This document shows positions 48,595-57,171 of a stretch of 64,000 nucleotides of DNA, in pieces. The DNA is from Loktanella sp. 5RATIMAR09. Lineage in GTDB: Bacteria; Pseudomonadota; Alphaproteobacteria; Rhodobacterales; Rhodobacteraceae. A program made the translations under genes and the position numbers. The stretch covers positions 310,001 to 374,000 of the forward strand of contig NZ_LJAL01000002.1 of the NCBI RefSeq assembly GCF_001419985.1. The letters are read 5' to 3'. Under the pieces are notes generated by a model. The model was not told the origin of the DNA. It ran no database searches and saw only the letters and a program-made list of their open reading frames with translations. Numbering within the stretch: position 1 is the stretch's first letter; every line of letters starts with the position of its first letter.

Positions 48595-49751
48595 TGGATG
48601 CGATTGCAGGACGTAAGCCCGCCGTCGTATGGGCACTGAACATCTCGGTTGTGGCCCTTGTTGCGCTGTGGCTGTTCCCGACTTTGGGGCTCTTGGTGTC
48701 ATCGTTCCGGACGGGTGACCAGATCACGGCCTCGGGCTGGTGGTCGTCATTCCTGCCCGCCGAGCAGACTATTCAACTGCGCGTGGCAGACCCTGACGAG
48801 GCCCGTATCGATTTGGGCAACGGCCGTTTCATGGTCGAGGGGAATATCTTTGCTGGTCAGGATTTCGAAGGTAAACTGCGGTCTTGGGGCACATCCAGCC
48901 GTAATCTAAGCGCTTTCCAGCCCGGTGACGTGAATGATCTGGGCGACGGTGAGACGCTGACCGTGCAGGCGGACGGCGCCTATGTGTGGGAAGGCAATGA
49001 TGACCAGATCTCTGGCCGTGCGCAGCGGGTGTTCCTTGATGTCATAACCCCGCCGGATTTCACCCTGGATAACTACAGCTTCGTGCTTTTTGATGAAGAT
49101 AACTCGGAAGGGATGGCCAAGGCGTTCATGAACACGCTCACGGTTGTCATCCCTGCCACGATCATCCCGATCCTGATTGCGGCCTTTGCGGCCTATGCGC
49201 TGGCGTGGATGGATTTTCCGGGGCGCGCTTTGCTGATTGCGATCATCGTGGGGCTCTTGGTTGTACCGCTGCAACTGGCGCTTATTCCGCTACTTTCGCT
49301 GCACAATGCGATTGGTATCGGCAAAGGTTACTTGGGAACATGGCTTGCCCATACCGGATTTGGCCTGCCTTTGGCGATCTACCTGTTGCGCAACTATATG
49401 GTTGGCTTGCCGCGCGACATTATCGAGAACGCCAAGGTTGACGGCGCGACGGATTTTCAGATCTTCACCAAGATCATTCTGCCGCTCAGCTTTCCGGCGC
49501 TGGCCTCTTTTGCGATCTTTCAGTTCCTGTGGACGTGGAACGACCTTCTGGTGGCTTTGGTGTTCTTGATTGACGCGACCGGCGAAACGACGGTCATGAC
49601 CAAGCAGATCGTGGAATTGCTCGGCACCCGTGGCGGTGACTGGGAGATCCTCGCGACATCCGCTTTTGTCTCGATTGCCGTGCCTCTCGCGGTGTTCTTT
49701 GCCATGCAAAAGTACCTCGTGCGGGGTCTGCTTGCCGGTTCGGTGAAATAG
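48594..49751 (+). CDS. aglG: Alpha-glucoside ABC transporter, permease AglG
   Basis: Second permease, 385 residues. One N-terminal span is followed by a large periplasmic insert (about 45-165), then the remaining spans and the EAA-type loop LPRDIIENAKVDGATDFQIF. The insert is typical of MalG/AglG-type permeases and longer than in most. The start overlaps the aglF stop by one base. An AAGCGCTT element lies inside the coding region at 48907-48916. Confidence 0.92.
   Translation: MDAIAGRKPAVVWALNISVVALVALWLFPTLGLLVSSFRTGDQITASGWWSSFLPAEQTIQLRVADPDEARIDLGNGRFMVEGNIFAGQDFEGKLRSWGTSSRNLSAFQPGDVNDLGDGETLTVQADGAYVWEGNDDQISGRAQRVFLDVITPPDFTLDNYSFVLFDEDNSEGMAKAFMNTLTVVIPATIIPILIAAFAAYALAWMDFPGRALLIAIIVGLLVVPLQLALIPLLSLHNAIGIGKGYLGTWLAHTGFGLPLAIYLLRNYMVGLPRDIIENAKVDGATDFQIFTKIILPLSFPALASFAIFQFLWTWNDLLVALVFLIDATGETTVMTKQIVELLGTRGGDWEILATSAFVSIAVPLAVFFAMQKYLVRGLLAGSVK
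48907..48916. promoter_or_regulatory. Operator-like sequence inside aglG
   Basis: TAAGCGCTTT matches the O1/O3 core AAAGCGCTTT at nine of ten positions. It sits in coding sequence and may be chance, or an internal auxiliary operator. Confidence 0.25.
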
Positions 49752-49761
49752 AAACAACGCA

Positions 49762-49782
49762 GTCCCGGGCTTTCCCCGGGAC
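49762..49782 (+). other. Intercistronic hairpin between aglG and aglA
   Basis: GTCCCGGG and CCCGGGAC form a perfect eight-base stem around a five-base loop. No T-tract follows, so it is unlikely to be a full terminator, but it may separate aglFG from aglAK in expression or stability. Confidence 0.55.
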
Positions 49783-49845
49783 CTCAATTCAAACGCGCGG
49801 TCCAGTGGCAATTTCTGGCCCCCGCAAAGACAGGAACGACACGAT

Positions 49846-51492
49846 ATGACGACGGCGCTAGCCAACAACACCGATATGGCGATCGACAAAGACTGGTGGC
49901 GGGGGGCGGTGATCTATCAAATCTATCCGCGCAGCTATCAAGACAGCAACGGCGATGGCATCGGCGATCTTTTGGGCATCGTCCAGCGGTTGCCCTATAT
50001 CGCATCGCTGGGTGTGGATGCGATCTGGATTTCACCGTTCTTTATGTCCCCCATGAAAGACTTTGGCTACGACGTCAGTGACTACTGCGACGTGGATCCG
50101 ATGTTCGGGTCAATAGCGGATTTTGATGCGGTTGTTGATACAGCGCACCGCCTTGGTATCCGCGTGATGATTGATCTGGTGCTGAGCCATACCAGCGATC
50201 AACACCCGTGGTTCGCCGAGAGCCGCGCTGACCGCATGAACGACAAATCCAACTGGTATGTCTGGTCCGATCCCAAGCCGGACGGCACACCACCCAACAA
50301 CTGGCTGTCAATCTTTGGCGGCTCTGCGTGGCAGTGGGACGCACGGCGCGAGCAATATTATCTGCACAACTTCCTTGTGTCCCAGCCTGATCTGAACTTC
50401 CACGAACCGCAGGTGCAAGAGGCCCTGTTGGATGTGGCGCGTTTCTGGCTCAATCGTGGGTGTGACGGGTTCCGCTTGGACACCATCAACTTTTACATGC
50501 ATGACGCACAGCTGCGCGATAACCCACCTTTGCCGAAAGAAAAGCGCAACGCCAATATCGCGCCCTCGGTGAACCCCTATAACCACCAAGAACACCTTTA
50601 TTCCAAGAACCAGCCTGAAAACCTCGATTTCCTGCGCAGGCTGCGTGCGGTGATGGAACCTTACGGTGCCGCCGCCGTGGGTGAAGTGGGTGATGCGCAG
50701 CGCGGGCTTGAGATCATGGGCCAGTATACGGCTGGCGATGACCTGATGCAGATGTGCTATGCTTTTGAGTTTCTGGCCGCCGATCAACCGACCGCTGCAC
50801 GCATTGTTGATGTGATGGGGCAGGTGGATGAAAAAGCCGCTGACGGCTGGGCCTGCTGGGCGTTTTCCAATCACGATGTGGTACGCCATGCGACGCGCTG
50901 GCATTTGCCACCATCGGCGCAGCGCATGTTTGCGACGCTGATCATGTGTCTGCGCGGATCGGTCTGTATTTATCAGGGCGAAGAGCTTGGCCTACCAGAG
51001 GCCGATGTGGCCTTTGAGGATTTGCAGGACCCTTACGGCATCGAATTCTGGCCCGAGTTCAAGGGCCGTGACGGGTGCCGCACGCCAATGGTCTGGGACA
51101 GCGACAACCAGAACGGCGGGTTCTCGGATGCGCGGCCTTGGTTGCCTGTGGCCTCCGAGCATCTGCATATGTCGGTCATGGCGCAAGAGGACGAACCGGG
51201 CGCTTTGCTGCACCACTACCGCAAGGCCATTGCCTTCCGGCATTCGCACCCCGCGCTGAGTATCGGTGAACATGACCGTATGCAGTCCAAAGATGATGTC
51301 GTCTATTTCACGCGCACGGCAGGCACGCAGACGATTTTCTGTGCGTTCAACGTCAGCGAAACGCCATCCGATTTCGACCTGCCCGAGGGGAACTGGACAC
51401 CGATCGGTGCCGAGTTGGGGAGCGCGCATACATCCGCAGACGGAAGACTGCACCTTGGGCCGTGGCAGGTTTGCCTCGCGCTCAAGACATAA
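49846..51492 (+). CDS. aglA: Alpha-glucosidase AglA (GH13)
   Basis: Cytoplasmic retaining alpha-glucosidase that splits the imported alpha-glucosides to glucose. The 548-residue TIM barrel has the GH13 motifs in order: GVDAIWISPFF, DLVLSHTSDQHPWF, GFRLDTINFY with nucleophile D212, VGEVGD with acid/base E280, and SNHDVVRHA with D344. The GEV and length fit the GH13_23-type alpha-glucosidases. No signal peptide. It follows aglG after a hairpin and precedes aglK by 18 bases. Confidence 0.94.
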   Translation: MTTALANNTDMAIDKDWWRGAVIYQIYPRSYQDSNGDGIGDLLGIVQRLPYIASLGVDAIWISPFFMSPMKDFGYDVSDYCDVDPMFGSIADFDAVVDTAHRLGIRVMIDLVLSHTSDQHPWFAESRADRMNDKSNWYVWSDPKPDGTPPNNWLSIFGGSAWQWDARREQYYLHNFLVSQPDLNFHEPQVQEALLDVARFWLNRGCDGFRLDTINFYMHDAQLRDNPPLPKEKRNANIAPSVNPYNHQEHLYSKNQPENLDFLRRLRAVMEPYGAAAVGEVGDAQRGLEIMGQYTAGDDLMQMCYAFEFLAADQPTAARIVDVMGQVDEKAADGWACWAFSNHDVVRHATRWHLPPSAQRMFATLIMCLRGSVCIYQGEELGLPEADVAFEDLQDPYGIEFWPEFKGRDGCRTPMVWDSDNQNGGFSDARPWLPVASEHLHMSVMAQEDEPGALLHHYRKAIAFRHSHPALSIGEHDRMQSKDDVVYFTRTAGTQTIFCAFNVSETPSDFDLPEGNWTPIGAELGSAHTSADGRLHLGPWQVCLALKT

Positions 51493-51510
51493 ATTTTAGG
51501 GGAGTGAGAT

Positions 51511-52602
51511 ATGGCTGATCTGAAACTGACGGACGTTGCCAAGACCTACGGCGGCACGGTTGATGTTCTCAAACACATCAATCTGGATATTAAAAAGGGC
51601 GAATTGATCGTCTTTGTTGGTCCGTCCGGTTGCGGTAAATCCACTTTGCTGCGGATGATTGCAGGTTTGGAAAAAATCACCGGCGGCGAGTTGCAGATTG
51701 ATGGTCAGGTCGTCAACGACGTGCCCCCCGCACAGCGCGGCATCGCGATGGTGTTCCAATCCTACGCGCTTTATCCGCATATGACGGTGCGCGATAACAT
51801 GTCGTTCGCGCTGAAGCTGGCCAAGAAACCATCAGCCGAGATTGACGAGGCGGTGAACCGCGCGGCCAAGATATTGCAACTGGATGAGTATCTTGATCGC
51901 CTGCCCAAGGCGCTTTCGGGTGGTCAGCGCCAGCGTGTTGCGATTGGCCGGTCGATTGTGCGCGACCCCAAGGTCTATCTGTTCGACGAACCCCTGTCGA
52001 ACCTTGATGCCGCCCTGCGTGTCGCGACACGGATCGAGATTGCGCAGCTTAAGGAATCGATGCCCGACAGCACGATGATCTACGTGACCCACGATCAGGT
52101 TGAGGCGATGACACTGGCCACGCGTATCGTGGTTCTGGCCAATAAAGGTATCGCACAGGTAGGCACACCGCTTGAGCTTTACGAGCGCCCCGAGAACGAG
52201 TTTGTCGCGCAGTTTATCGGATCGCCTGCCATGAACCTTTTGGCGGGTGAAATTGTGGAAACCGGTGCGCAGACTGTTGTGAAACTTGATGGCGGCGGGT
52301 TGGTGAAATCGGCGGTGCCAACGCGAGCCTCCGATAAGGGCCTGAAGGTGAATATCGGTATTCGCCCAGAGGATATGGTCGCGTCAGACAGTGATGACTA
52401 CGCCTTTGAGGGCAAGGTGAACATCACCGAAGCGTTGGGCGAGGTCACGTTGCTCTATTTCGACAAGGTCGGTGGCAATGACGCCGTGATCGGTAAATTG
52501 CCCGGTATCCATGCCGATCTGCGCGGCAAATCCGTGCGCATGGCTGCGACACCTGACAAGGTGCAGATCTTCCACAACGGCCAATCGCTTTATTACAGAT
52601 AA
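51511..52602 (+). CDS. aglK: Alpha-glucoside ABC transporter, ATPase AglK
   Basis: MsmK/MalK-type ATPase that powers the importer. The 363-residue protein has Walker A GPSGCGKSTLL, Q-loop YALYPHM, signature LSGGQRQRVAIGR, Walker B VYLFDEPLSNLD and H-loop YVTHDQVEAM, plus a C-terminal OB-type regulatory domain (about 240-355). GGGGAG stands nine bases before the ATG. It is last in the operon and has its own terminator. Confidence 0.94.
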   Translation: MADLKLTDVAKTYGGTVDVLKHINLDIKKGELIVFVGPSGCGKSTLLRMIAGLEKITGGELQIDGQVVNDVPPAQRGIAMVFQSYALYPHMTVRDNMSFALKLAKKPSAEIDEAVNRAAKILQLDEYLDRLPKALSGGQRQRVAIGRSIVRDPKVYLFDEPLSNLDAALRVATRIEIAQLKESMPDSTMIYVTHDQVEAMTLATRIVVLANKGIAQVGTPLELYERPENEFVAQFIGSPAMNLLAGEIVETGAQTVVKLDGGGLVKSAVPTRASDKGLKVNIGIRPEDMVASDSDDYAFEGKVNITEALGEVTLLYFDKVGGNDAVIGKLPGIHADLRGKSVRMAATPDKVQIFHNGQSLYYR

Positions 52603-52635
52603 GGGTTCCTCCCGAGTGTAACGAGTTGATTGTAG

Positions 52636-52671
52636 CGCGCCGATGTGTACGCATCGGCGCGTATTCTTTTT
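52636..52671 (+). terminator. Terminator after aglK
   Basis: CGCGCCGATG and CATCGGCGCG form a perfect ten-base stem around TGTACG, followed by TATTCTTTTT. It lies 34 bases after the aglK stop and close ahead of the next gene. Confidence 0.8.
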
Positions 52672-52685
52672 CATGAGGTCATCTG

Positions 52686-53453
52686 ATGCAAACACCTGTC
52701 AATACACTCAAAGGCGCGCTGCAATCCGGTGCCGTCCAGCACGGCATATGGCTGACGTCCGGCACAGCTATTCTGGCCGAACTTGCGGGCAATGCGGGCT
52801 TTGACTGGTGCCTGATTGATGGTGAACACGGCCCGAATACCGTGTCAGAGATACTGCCGCAGTTGCAGGCTCTTGCCATCAGCGGAACACCTGCCGTGGT
52901 GCGGATCGCCAATGCCGAGGCGTGGATGGTCAAGCAGGTGCTTGATCTGGGGTGCCAGACGGTGTTGGTGCCGATGGTGGATGATGCGCAGACCGCGCAA
53001 AAGATGGCGCATGCCATGCGCTATCCGCCCCATGGCAATCGCGGAATGGGGGCTGTGCTGGCGCGCGCGACGGGCTGGGGTGCTGTCGCCGATTATCCGC
53101 ATAGCGCCAACGCGCAGATGTGCCTGCTGGTGCAGGCCGAAAGTGCGCAGGCTGTTGATAACATTGATGCAATTGCGGCGACCGAGGGGGTGGACGGGGT
53201 ATTCGTCGGGCCCGCCGATCTGTCAGCCGATATGGGCTATCCGGGCCAGCCCGACCACCCAGAGGTGGAAAAGGCCATCGATCACCTGATTGCCCGCACG
53301 GTGGCGGCGGGCAAGGTTGCGGGGATCATCACGTTTGATCAGAGCCGTTTCAAAGAATACGCCGAGAAAGGCGTGACCTTCCTCGGCGTGGGGGGTGATA
53401 TGGCTGCGCTGAACAGCGCTTTGCGCCAATTGGCACAGCGCGTTTCGTCCTAA
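52686..53453 (+). CDS. HpcH/HpaI-type aldolase
   Basis: A 255-residue class II (metal-dependent) aldolase of the 4-hydroxy-2-oxoheptanedioate aldolase type, with DWCLIDGEHGPN near the start, PMVDDAQTAQKM, RGMGAVLARATGWG, and VFVGPADLSADMG. It would split hydroxy-oxo acids into pyruvate or a related keto acid and an aldehyde; many family members act on sugar-acid intermediates, so a link to the nearby sugar genes is possible but unproven. It is separated from aglK by a terminator. The stop overlaps the converging corrinoid methyltransferase by four bases. Confidence 0.9.
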   Translation: MQTPVNTLKGALQSGAVQHGIWLTSGTAILAELAGNAGFDWCLIDGEHGPNTVSEILPQLQALAISGTPAVVRIANAEAWMVKQVLDLGCQTVLVPMVDDAQTAQKMAHAMRYPPHGNRGMGAVLARATGWGAVADYPHSANAQMCLLVQAESAQAVDNIDAIAATEGVDGVFVGPADLSADMGYPGQPDHPEVEKAIDHLIARTVAAGKVAGIITFDQSRFKEYAEKGVTFLGVGGDMAALNSALRQLAQRVSS

Positions 53454-54517
53454 CCGCGACGGCGGCGCCCTGTGCGGGCGCGCCCTTCGCCTTCTTTGGG
53501 GGCGACGCGGTTGAATTTGATCCACTCGGAGCCTGACGGATCATTGTCGGTCAGGAAATTGGCGGCGCGGATTGCTTCCATTTCCTTGCCTGCGCGGGGC
53601 TTCGTTGATCCCATGCCAAAGAGCGTCACAAAGGTTTCGTCGTCGATATCCTCTGGCAGGATGATCCCCGCCGCCAGAATTTCCGCCTTCTTTTCGGCGA
53701 TCTTCAACGGGCCGACGGGCAGGGCGACCGGATTCATGATGGCCGATGTCATGCCTGCGGTCATCGCCATTGGCAGAAAGGCGTTGTTGATGCCGTGGCG
53801 GTTGGGCAGTCCAAAGCTGATGTTGGATGCACCGCACGTCGTGTTCACGCCCAGTTCTTCGCGCAAACGGCGCACAAGGGTGAAAACCTGCAACCCTGCC
53901 GTTCCCATCGCGCCGATGGGCATGACCAGCGGATCAACAACGATGTCATGGGCAGGGATGCCGAAATCAGCGGCACGTTCGACGATTTTCTTGGCAACGG
54001 CAAAGCGGACGTCAGGATCCTCAGAGATGCCGGTGTCATCATTCGAGATCGCAACAACAGGTACGTTGTATTTCTTGACCAGCGGCAGGACCAGTTCAAG
54101 GCGCTCTTCCTCGCCTGTAACCGAGTTCAGCAAAGGCCGCCCTTCGGCAGCGGCCAGACCGTTCTCCAACGCACCGGGCACGGAACTGTCGATGCACAAA
54201 GGCACATCCACAATCGCCTGCACCCGTTCAATCATTTCCTTCATCAAGGGGGGTTCGACAAAGTTGTTGTCAGCATAGCGCGGGTCTTCGGCCATCTTGT
54301 TCGAAAACACAGCGCCGGAGTTGATATCCAGTATGTTGGCACCCGCCGCAACTTGCGCCAGCGCATCTGCTTCAACGCGGGAAAAATCGCCGCGCTCAAG
54401 TTCTTCGGCAAGGATCTTGCGGCCTGTGGGGTTGATCCGCTCACCGATCACGCAAAAGGGCTGGTCGAAGCCGATGATAGCAGTCTTGGTTTTGGATTCG
54501 ACGATCGTGCGTGTCAT
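53450..54517 (-). CDS. Methyltetrahydrofolate:corrinoid/cobalamin methyltransferase (pterin-binding)
   Basis: A 355-residue TIM-barrel pterin-binding protein corresponding to the folate domain of MetH or to MeTr of the Wood-Ljungdahl route. GERINPTGRKI (about 24-34) and DINSGAVFSN, IDSSVPGALE, NSVTGEEERL, and GASNISFGLPNR are the folate and fold motifs. No cobalamin-binding or homocysteine domain is attached, so another protein must supply them. It is the last of the unit 'virulence factor'-MTHFR-MeTr, and is expected to transfer the methyl group of methyl-THF to a cobalamin protein outside the window. The C-terminal tail is short and Arg-rich, like that of the RACo-like activator. Confidence 0.9.
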   Translation of the reverse strand: MTRTIVESKTKTAIIGFDQPFCVIGERINPTGRKILAEELERGDFSRVEADALAQVAAGANILDINSGAVFSNKMAEDPRYADNNFVEPPLMKEMIERVQAIVDVPLCIDSSVPGALENGLAAAEGRPLLNSVTGEEERLELVLPLVKKYNVPVVAISNDDTGISEDPDVRFAVAKKIVERAADFGIPAHDIVVDPLVMPIGAMGTAGLQVFTLVRRLREELGVNTTCGASNISFGLPNRHGINNAFLPMAMTAGMTSAIMNPVALPVGPLKIAEKKAEILAAGIILPEDIDDETFVTLFGMGSTKPRAGKEMEAIRAANFLTDNDPSGSEWIKFNRVAPKEGEGRARTGRRRRG

Positions 54518-54526
54518 ATTTGATCC

Positions 54527-55456
54527 TTAAGATTGCGCAGCAGGAACAGCAGAGGCGCCGCCGTTTGCAATGGCCCAAGCGGCGTTGGTTTTGATGCCGC
54601 CAAGCGGGAAGAAGTGAACGTTGGTGATGTTGAAATCAGGGTGCGCGGCCTTGTGGGCGGCCAGTTGGGTCAACACCTCTGTCGGCTCATAGGGCAGCAA
54701 GAGTTTGGTCACATCCATCGCCCGTTTTTGCAGCACTTTCAGGGATGGGCCGACACCACAGGCGATGGCGAATTTGATCAGGGTTTGCAGTTTCGCAGGC
54801 CCCGCAATACCGATGTGCACGGGGATCGTGATCCCCGCATCCTTCAGGGCGTCGGCCCAAGCGATGATCGGGCCTGCCTCAAACGCAAACTGCGTTGCCA
54901 GCGCCATTTCGGCGTCGCTCGTATCGGCAAACCGCTGCTTCCAGCGCAACGCGTCCATGACGTTCTTGTCTGATCCGTCCTTGTCGATGTCGCGGTTGCC
55001 TTCGGGGTGGCCTGCGACATGCAGACGCTTGAACCCTGCCTTGCCAAACAGCCCGCTTTCCAGCAGTTGCATCGACGAATGGTAATCGCCGTGCGGCGTG
55101 GCCACGCCACCGGCCAGCAAGAGCGCCTGATCGACGTCAGCTTCGCCCTGATAGCGGGCAATCCAGTCGGCCAGTGTCGCCTCATCCTTGATGATCCGCG
55201 CGGGGAAATGCGGCATCACCTTATAGCCGTCGGTCGCAAGGCGCTTGGCCGTGGCGACCATGTCTTCGATGGGCGTGCCTTCGATGTGGGCGATATAGAC
55301 GCGGGTGCCTGCGGGCAGCAGTTCGCGGAAATCTTCCACCTTTTCGGCGGTGCGTGGCATCACTTCGATGGAATAATCCTTCAGGAAGGCTTCCATTTCG
55401 GGCGATACGGTCGGCGCGGCGACCTCTTTGGTTTTGCGGAACGGGAGCAATGACAT
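54527..55456 (-). CDS. Methylenetetrahydrofolate reductase-like protein
   Basis: A 309-residue TIM-barrel flavoprotein-type enzyme that reduces 5,10-methylene-THF to 5-methyl-THF, the methyl donor for the adjacent methyltransferase. The fold segments TRVYIAHIEGTP, LLLAGGVATPHGDY, KRLHVAGHPEGN, and PVHIGIAGPAKLQTLIKF match the MetF family in order, although it is divergent from E. coli MetF. I start at MSLLPFRKTK because GGAGG lies exactly upstream; the longer frame overlaps the previous gene. It lies nine bases upstream of the methyltransferase gene. Confidence 0.85.
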   Translation of the reverse strand: MSLLPFRKTKEVAAPTVSPEMEAFLKDYSIEVMPRTAEKVEDFRELLPAGTRVYIAHIEGTPIEDMVATAKRLATDGYKVMPHFPARIIKDEATLADWIARYQGEADVDQALLLAGGVATPHGDYHSSMQLLESGLFGKAGFKRLHVAGHPEGNRDIDKDGSDKNVMDALRWKQRFADTSDAEMALATQFAFEAGPIIAWADALKDAGITIPVHIGIAGPAKLQTLIKFAIACGVGPSLKVLQKRAMDVTKLLLPYEPTEVLTQLAAHKAAHPDFNITNVHFFPLGGIKTNAAWAIANGGASAVPAAQS

Positions 55457-55497
55457 AACGACCTCCGATAGGCGTGTGGGAAAAGAGGGCGGGGACT

Positions 55498-55794
55498 TCA
55501 AGCCCAACCATCATTGGCGATAAGCGTCTTGATCCGCTCTTGGTCATACTCGGTGACGATCCGTGCGACGGTGGCTTCTGCGGCGTCTTGATCCGTGCCG
55601 TCAACGGGAATGGGATCAGCCTTGCGAAAGCCTGCCATGTAATCATCGGATTCAGCGGCACCCGATTTCATCGCAGCCCGGTCAATCGCCTGTTCAAAGC
55701 GCTCGGGCAGGGGCAGTTTCACCCCGCGCCGTCCACGGCCCACAATGACCTGTGCTGGCATATCGCGCCAATAGACGATTACGACGTCGGCCAT
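55498..55794 (-). CDS. Small 'virulence factor'-family protein (function unknown)
   Basis: A 98-residue soluble protein starting MADVVIVYWRDMPAQVIVG, with a mixed alpha/beta character and no membrane segment or signal. It matches in pattern the small 'virulence factor' domain family that in many alphaproteobacteria precedes methylene-THF reductase and a methyl-THF:corrinoid methyltransferase. The name says nothing about function. The fixed position suggests a part in methyl transfer or corrinoid handling. It ends 41 bases before the reductase start. Confidence 0.75.
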   Translation of the reverse strand: MADVVIVYWRDMPAQVIVGRGRRGVKLPLPERFEQAIDRAAMKSGAAESDDYMAGFRKADPIPVDGTDQDAAEATVARIVTEYDQERIKTLIANDGWA

Positions 55795-56043
55795 CTGTGA
55801 TTCCTCGTTTTTCTGTGTTCCGTTCTATCACCGCCAAGCGCGCCTCAATGTCGATTTTCGACCCAAGGAGTGCAGAGAGCGACTACGCTTTGCTATACGA
55901 TCCGCAGCGGTGCGGCTATGCGGCAGCATCTTCATATTTTGCATAATCGTTGTGAGGCAAATCGCGCGAAGCGATGAGAAGACTTGTGCAATCTCATTCG
56001 ACCCCCTAGCTTGAGGGTAACTCGAAAATGGAGGGCGTAAACA
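55795..56043. other. Intergenic region before the ppx/gppA gene
   Basis: No gene supported. A 64-codon plus-strand frame here (55752-55946) overlaps the preceding gene and has no recognisable domain. GAGGG stands before the phosphatase ATG. Two small inverted repeats (ATCGC-GCGAA-GCGAT at about 55963, CCC-tagcttga-GGG at about 56007) are too short to interpret. Confidence 0.4.
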
Positions 56044-57156
56044 ATGGCGCCCAAGCGTCCCAATGGTGCGGGCGCGTTCCCCAAAGCGGTCGATAGCCCC
56101 GCGCCGAAATCGTCCGATCCATCGCAGCTCTATGCGGCACTGGATTTGGGCACAAATAGCTGCCGGATGTTGATTGCCCAACCCAAGGGCAGCCAATTTC
56201 ACGTGGTGGACAGTTTTTCAAAGTCGGTGCAACTGGGCCACGGTCTGGAAAACACCGGCAGGCTTTCGCGCGCGTCAATGAACCGCACGATTTCTGCGAT
56301 GCGCATCTGCCGTGAGAAGCTTAAACGGCACGGCGTTGAACATATGCGTCTTGTCGCGACCGAGGCATGCCGGCGCGCGCTTAACGGCGACAGTTTTGTG
56401 GCCCAGGTGCGCCGCGAGACCGGTCTTGATCTGGAGATCATCAAACCCGAGGAAGAAGCACGCCTTGCGGTGATTTCCTGCGCACCACTGGTCAGTGTGA
56501 ACACCGAACAGCTTTTGGTGGTGGATATTGGCGGCGGGTCGACCGAACTGGTCTGGATTGATCTGACCAATGTCCCCAAACGCGAACGCCCCCGCGCGAT
56601 CATGCGCCTGCATGCGGGGTTCAAATCTGATCCGGGGCCTTTTGCCGCGGCCAAGGTCGTGGACTGGATCTCTGTGCCTTTGGGTGTCGCCACGCTGCGC
56701 GACCAGTTCCAGGATGTCGAAGACGACGCAGGACGTTTCGCGCTGATGAGCTGGTTTTTTGAGGAGAACCTTGAAGAGTTTTCCCCCTATGCGGCCGCAC
56801 AGGCGCGCGAAGGATTCCAGATTATCGGCACCAGCGGCACGGTGACAACGGTGGCCGCCAGCCATCTGGGCCTGAAGCGCTATGACCGCACTAAGGTGGA
56901 CGGTCTCCGCATGACCACCGACCAGATTGATGCCGTGATCCGCGACTACCTCGTGTTGGGGCCCGCAGGTCGCCGCAATGACCCGCGCATCGGCAAGGAC
57001 CGGCAGGCCCTGATCATGTCGGGGGCTGCGATTTTGCAGGCGCTGATGCGGCTTTGGCCGACAGATCGGCTCTCGGTGGCGGACCGTGGCCTGCGCGAGG
57101 GGCTGCTTTATGCCCAGATGTCCGCGCATGGGGTCTTGGAAGATACCCCGTTTTAG
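56044..57156 (+). CDS. Ppx/GppA-family phosphatase
   Basis: A 370-residue ASKHA-fold exopolyphosphatase or guanosine pentaphosphate phosphatase. ALDLGTNSCRMLIA (about 34-47), RAVATEACRRA-like LVATEACRRA, VDIGGGSTELVW and the GTSGTVTTVAASH region form the phosphate-binding loops. The enzyme lacks the long C-terminal HD-like domain of E. coli Ppx, so it is the short form common in alphaproteobacteria. It is followed by rlmE after 15 bases. Substrate choice between polyphosphate and pppGpp cannot be decided. Confidence 0.9.
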   Translation: MAPKRPNGAGAFPKAVDSPAPKSSDPSQLYAALDLGTNSCRMLIAQPKGSQFHVVDSFSKSVQLGHGLENTGRLSRASMNRTISAMRICREKLKRHGVEHMRLVATEACRRALNGDSFVAQVRRETGLDLEIIKPEEEARLAVISCAPLVSVNTEQLLVVDIGGGSTELVWIDLTNVPKRERPRAIMRLHAGFKSDPGPFAAAKVVDWISVPLGVATLRDQFQDVEDDAGRFALMSWFFEENLEEFSPYAAAQAREGFQIIGTSGTVTTVAASHLGLKRYDRTKVDGLRMTTDQIDAVIRDYLVLGPAGRRNDPRIGKDRQALIMSGAAILQALMRLWPTDRLSVADRGLREGLLYAQMSAHGVLEDTPF

Positions 57157-57171
57157 GGTTAAGGCGCTGTC

